A DNA stretch of 6,751 bases, taken from NCBI GenBank assembly GCA_950071875.1, contig CATMNW010000145.1:1-6751 (forward strand), written 5' to 3'. Below, one piece after another: positions 5,876 through 6,751 of the stretch. The notes below the pieces were generated by a model, which worked only from the letters and a program-made list of their open reading frames with translations, was not told where the DNA came from and made no database searches. Source of the stretch: an uncultured Erythrobacteraceae bacterium (lineage in GTDB: Bacteria; Pseudomonadota; Alphaproteobacteria; Sphingomonadales; Sphingomonadaceae). The first letter of the stretch is position 1. Each line of letters begins with the position of its first letter. The position numbers and the translations under genes were made by a program.

Positions 5876-6448
5876 CTACTGCCCGGAATCTATCGCCCGG
5901 TGGAAAGTATAGGACAGGGTAATCTGCTCCACCCCTTCCATATTCGGATCGTCCAGCGCCTTGGGATCGATGAAATAGAGCACGGGCATGCGCACTTCCT
6001 GCCCCGGTTCGAGCACCTGTTCGGTGAAGCAGAAGCACTGTATCTTGTTGAAATACGCGCCAGCCTGTTCCGGCTCGACATTGAAGGTGGCCGTACCGGT
6101 AATCGTCTCGTTCGAATTGTTCTTCGCCAGGTAGATTGCCATATCGCGCTGCCCGATAGACACGGTGTCGGTCACCTGTTCGGGGCGAAAGCTCCACGGA
6201 ACATCTCCCGCAGTCGTCCCGTCGAAACGCACCGAGATCGTCTTGCCGCCCGCGCTCGCTCCAAGCCGTTCCGCAATGTCTGCTTCGCTTTCGCTGGCCC
6301 GCTGCGTAGTCCCGCCGAACCCGGTCACCTGGCAGAACAGTTCATAAAGCGGAACAGCCGCGTAACCTAGGCCGAGCATGGCCAGAGCGCCCCCGAAAGC
6401 GAGGAGCGCGGTGCGGTTCTTGCGGGTTTCAAGCGTGGCGGCAGTCAT
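5876..6448 (-). CDS. ctaG: Cytochrome c oxidase assembly protein CtaG/Cox11
   Basis: Cox11 delivers copper to the CuB site of oxidase subunit I on the periplasmic side. The 190-residue protein has one N-terminal membrane helix (about 13-33), then LYELFCQVTGFGGTTQ (34-49) with Cys39, a periplasmic immunoglobulin-like domain, and the copper-binding CFCF at 138-141 within YFNKIQCFCFTEQ. After this come PGQEVRMPVLYFIDP (148-162) and ITLSYTFHRA near the C-terminus. All three expected cysteines are present. The ATG at 6448 lies six bases after the stop of the small upstream gene, so the two are likely coupled. Confidence 0.96.
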   Translation of the reverse strand: MTAATLETRKNRTALLAFGGALAMLGLGYAAVPLYELFCQVTGFGGTTQRASESEADIAERLGASAGGKTISVRFDGTTAGDVPWSFRPEQVTDTVSIGQRDMAIYLAKNNSNETITGTATFNVEPEQAGAYFNKIQCFCFTEQVLEPGQEVRMPVLYFIDPKALDDPNMEGVEQITLSYTFHRAIDSGQ

Positions 6449-6454
6449 GACGCG

Positions 6455-6574
6455 TTACATCCGCGCGATTGTGATCACATAGAAAAGCGCAGCAAAAAAC
6501 AGCAGCAAGCCGCCAAGCACGAGATTGCGGCTTTTCTGGCGACGCTGGAATTCGGTCTCTTCTTCCGGGGTCAT
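6455..6574 (-). CDS. CoxF-like small single-span membrane protein
   Basis: This 39-residue gene reads MTPEEETEFQRRQKSRN followed by a hydrophobic helix (about 18-36) and ends ITIARM. Its ATG at 6574 overlaps the heme O synthase stop as ATGA. An in-frame ATG at 6583 would add three residues. A tiny protein of this design (acidic start, basic stretch, one helix, then IT-I-RM) is known between ctaB and ctaG in alphaproteobacteria and is often annotated as CoxF, a putative oxidase assembly protein. Its position and coupling to both neighbours support a real gene despite the size. The molecular role is not known to me. Confidence 0.82.
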   Translation of the reverse strand: MTPEEETEFQRRQKSRNLVLGGLLLFFAALFYVITIARM

Positions 6575-6751
6575 GCGATCCATCCGTTATTGGCCATGAC
6601 GCGGTCCGCCACCAGAGCGGCGAACAGCGCAAAAAGATAGATGATACTGAAGGCGAAAAGGCGCTTTTCAGGCTTCATCGTGTCGTTTTCACCCGTTTGC
6701 CGGAAAGCGACAGGCAACGAAAGCGCAAGGAAGGCAAGCGTCAATGCGAGC
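6571..6751 (-). CDS. ctaB: Protoheme IX farnesyltransferase (heme O synthase), C-terminal part
   Basis: The frame runs in from the right edge and gives 59 residues before the TGA at 6573-6571. It has a hydrophobic helix, then ENDTMKPEKRLFAFSIIYLF (21-40) and a final helix ending near VADRVMANNGWIA. The MKPEKRLFAFS motif before the last helix is characteristic of CtaB/CyoE, an inner-membrane UbiA-family enzyme that farnesylates heme B to heme O on the way to heme A. The active-site Asp-rich loops lie outside the window. Its stop overlaps the start of the CoxF-like gene. Confidence 0.9.
   Translation of the reverse strand, partial: LALTLAFLALSLPVAFRQTGENDTMKPEKRLFAFSIIYLFALFAALVADRVMANNGWIA

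Noticed and set aside
6470..6479. TGTGATCACA palindrome, CRP-like
   Set aside because: CRP sites need TGTGA-N6-TCACA. Here the half-sites abut with no spacer, and the sequence lies inside the CoxF-like coding region.

Overview
The window is a compact, high-GC stretch in which every well-supported gene lies on the minus strand, so transcription runs from the right end (6751) to the left end (1). Gene content and order (heme O synthase, small CoxF-like protein, Cox11, cytochrome c oxidase subunit III, SURF1, threonine synthase) are typical of an alphaproteobacterial aa3 oxidase locus. The protein style, and the SDR-like fragment beside folB, point to Sphingomonadales, perhaps an Erythrobacter relative. 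This assignment comes from recognition of gene order and protein features, not from a database search.

Right part (6751 to about 4326), oxidase biogenesis: the C-terminal end of heme O synthase (ctaB/cyoE), a 39-residue single-span CoxF-like protein, Cox11/CtaG (copper delivery to subunit I), oxidase subunit III (ctaE) and a short SURF1 protein (heme a3 insertion). The 87-base gap between ctaE and SURF1 carries a strong 11-bp hairpin. Its loop is perfectly complementary to a segment just upstream, so two mutually exclusive folds, or a pseudoknot, are possible.

Middle part (4275 to 1068): threonine synthase, a PUA-less RlmI/K-like SAM methyltransferase, dihydroneopterin aldolase (folate synthesis), a 99-residue protein that looks like the C-terminal half of a short-chain dehydrogenase without its catalytic Tyr and Lys, and MoaD. 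MoaE follows (1075 to 608). The genes from thrC to moaE are separated by 9 bases or less or overlap (TGATG or GTGA, ATGA and GTGGCTAG junctions), so they look like one translationally coupled transcript. MoaD and MoaE form the molybdopterin synthase, and all the expected MoaE active-site residues are present.

Left part (607 to 1): after moaE, a 74-base gap contains a perfect FNR/FixK-type palindrome, TTGAT-CTGG-ATCAA. It lies 50 bases upstream of an unrecognised three-span membrane protein of 140 residues. The spacing fits a class II activated promoter, so this last gene is probably a separate, oxygen-responsive unit. It is followed by a textbook intrinsic terminator (10-bp GC stem plus T6). 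The first 43 bases may hold the end of a convergent plus-strand gene.

The most interesting items are the FNR-type box with its orphan membrane protein, the catalytically dead SDR fragment coupled to folB, and the alternative hairpins between ctaE and SURF1. I see no mobile element, CRISPR array, tRNA or rRNA.
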